NCBI GenBank assembly: GCA_024275555.1
Contig: JAJRYW010000362.1
Coordinates: 1 to 6,278, forward strand
Reading direction: 5' to 3'
From: Calditrichota bacterium
Lineage (GTDB): Bacteria > Calditrichota > Calditrichia > RBG-13-44-9 > J075
DNA length: 6,278 nucleotides
Under the pieces are notes generated by a model. That model was not told the origin of the DNA, ran no database searches, and saw only the letters and a program-made list of their open reading frames with translations. Shown piece after piece: positions 5,601 to 6,278 of the stretch. Each line of letters begins with the position of its first letter. Position 1 is the stretch's first letter. A program made the position numbers and the translations under genes.

Positions 5601-5605
5601 CTCCT
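5601..5605 (-). promoter_or_regulatory. Ribosome binding site of the sialidase-like gene
   Basis: On the - strand AGGAG is followed by eight bases and then ATG (5592). A second in-frame ATG at 5586 lies 14 bases away and is less well placed, so this site decides the start in favour of the first ATG. The strong Shine-Dalgarno sequence is a point against a classical Bacteroidota origin, where such sites are usually weak. Confidence 0.75.
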
Positions 5606-5650
5606 GAATCGGGATATTCCCGCTTTAAATCCGGCGTTTTTACACGCTTT

Positions 5651-5668
5651 GCCCCGGTTTTCCGGGGC
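5651..5668 (-). terminator. Stem-loop between receptor gene and sialidase-like gene
   Basis: GCCCCGG (5651-5657) and CCGGGGC (5662-5668) form a perfect 7-base GC stem around four bases (AAAA when read on the - strand). It lies 52 bases after the receptor stop and 58 bases before the next start. The - strand continues AAAGCGTG with no U run, so full intrinsic termination is doubtful. It could be an attenuator, a processing or stabilising hairpin, or chance in a GC-rich gap. A palindrome CAACCGGTTG also lies at 5691-5700. Confidence 0.4.
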
Positions 5669-5720
5669 GCCTTGTAACCGGGCAAATCGGCAACCGGTTG
5701 TCGACAGGGGCCCGGAAGGG

Positions 5721-6278
5721 CTAAAAGATATAGCTAAAATTGATGGAACCAAAATAGTTTCTGGGGGCGCCTGCTTCGTAAAAGCGGCCTTCGGTGGAAT
5801 TGGAGTTCACAAAGGCTGTGTAGGTTTTATCAAACAGGTTGTCGACGCCGAAGGATACCAGGGCGCTCAAACGGCCCAACTGCAAGTCCACCCCGGTGGT
5901 GCTGTTGAGAATCTGAAACCCATCGGTCTTGTCCGAATTGCGATCATCCACGTACATCCCGCTGACCGCCCAGGAGGAAAGCTTGGCAAATAAGGTTACC
6001 CCGGGTTTCCATTTGTGCTCGAATGCTGCCGAGAGAAAAAGATTGTGGCGGGGATTGCTGGGAACGGTGTTGCCGGAAAAATCCCGCTCGCGGGTGACAA
6101 AGTTGCCGGTGGAATCCAGCTCGATAACGCCGGAGGAGTATTTTTGATAAACAAAATCGGAAAATGTGTAGGCGATGTTGAATTTAAAGCCGGAGGCGAG
6201 CAGAACATCCCCGCTGATCTCCAGACCGGTGCGATTGGTCTCGGCGGAATTGCGGTAGAACACTTCGCTCAGAATTTC
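5721..6278 (-). CDS. TonB-dependent outer-membrane receptor, C-terminal part; 5' end missing
   Basis: The frame is open from the window edge (6278) to TAG at 5721-5723, giving 185 residues, about a quarter of a usual 650-800 residue receptor. The visible part consists of alternating beta-strands and loops typical of the end of a TonB-dependent receptor barrel. Family hallmarks are NRTGLEISG (about 15-23), the PSNPRHNLFLSA strand after a loop (73-84; the family often has PGxPRH here), SFGVDNLFDKTYTAF (142-156, the conserved NLFDxxY motif), and the final APRNYFGSINFSYIF (171-185), which ends in aromatic Phe as a beta-signal for outer-membrane insertion by BAM. Such receptors import scarce ligands (iron chelates, cobalamin, sugars or peptides) using TonB-ExbBD energy. 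The plug and TonB box lie outside the window, so the substrate cannot be named. The neighbouring sialidase-like gene downstream might act with it, but this is only suggested by position. Confidence 0.9.
   Translation of the reverse strand, partial: EILSEVFYRNSAETNRTGLEISGDVLLASGFKFNIAYTFSDFVYQKYSSGVIELDSTGNFVTRERDFSGNTVPSNPRHNLFLSAAFEHKWKPGVTLFAKLSSWAVSGMYVDDRNSDKTDGFQILNSTTGVDLQLGRLSALVSFGVDNLFDKTYTAFVNSNSTEGRFYEAGAPRNYFGSINFSYIF

Overview
The window most likely comes from a Gram-negative bacterium of the Fibrobacterota-Chlorobiota-Bacteroidota (FCB) superphylum. Three separate secreted proteins end in the roughly 85-90 residue C-terminal domain with an N-[YF]-PNPFN core, which marks cargo of the type IX secretion system (T9SS). 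A fourth gene encodes a TonB-dependent outer-membrane receptor. The wording of the sorting domains (YPNPFNP, then a TxIRYxLP-like strand, then an LGxxVRTL-like strand and a final SGxYxYR strand) and the fairly GC-rich coding sequence look more like Calditrichota, candidate phylum KSB1 or Ignavibacteria than classical low-GC Bacteroidota. That placement is an inference from family knowledge, not a database result.

Layout. Bases 1-1455 (+) hold the 3' end of a large secreted protein, probably a subtilisin-like protease. What remains is the last helix of the catalytic domain, two fibronectin-III-like modules, a MAM/jelly-roll-like beta-sandwich and a T9SS sorting domain. Bases 1456-2573 are a 1.1-kb non-coding stretch packed with short palindromes, inverted repeats and decayed direct repeats. 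Bases 2574-3872 (+) encode a secreted Ycf48-like Asp-box beta-propeller with a T9SS sorting domain. Bases 3873-3975 are a short convergent intergenic gap. Bases 3976-5592 (-) encode a second Asp-box propeller of the sialidase-like type, again with a T9SS sorting domain. Bases 5721-6278 (-) are the 3' end of a TonB-dependent receptor gene that runs off the window.

How it may work together. Everything coding here is directed to the cell envelope or outside it: a processed or exported protease, two propeller proteins probably anchored at or released from the surface through T9SS, and an outer-membrane transporter. The receptor and the sialidase-like gene lie on the same strand, 128 bases apart, and may be co-transcribed. 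I cannot see a shared substrate, so no pathway is claimed.

The most unusual part is the repeat island at 1456-2573. It contains at least nine hairpins or inverted repeats in under 900 bases. Three of them share a 12-base core of the form AA[G/A]C-NGAA-G[C/T]TT with a compensated base-pair change. No new enzymatic or defence system is visible in this window.
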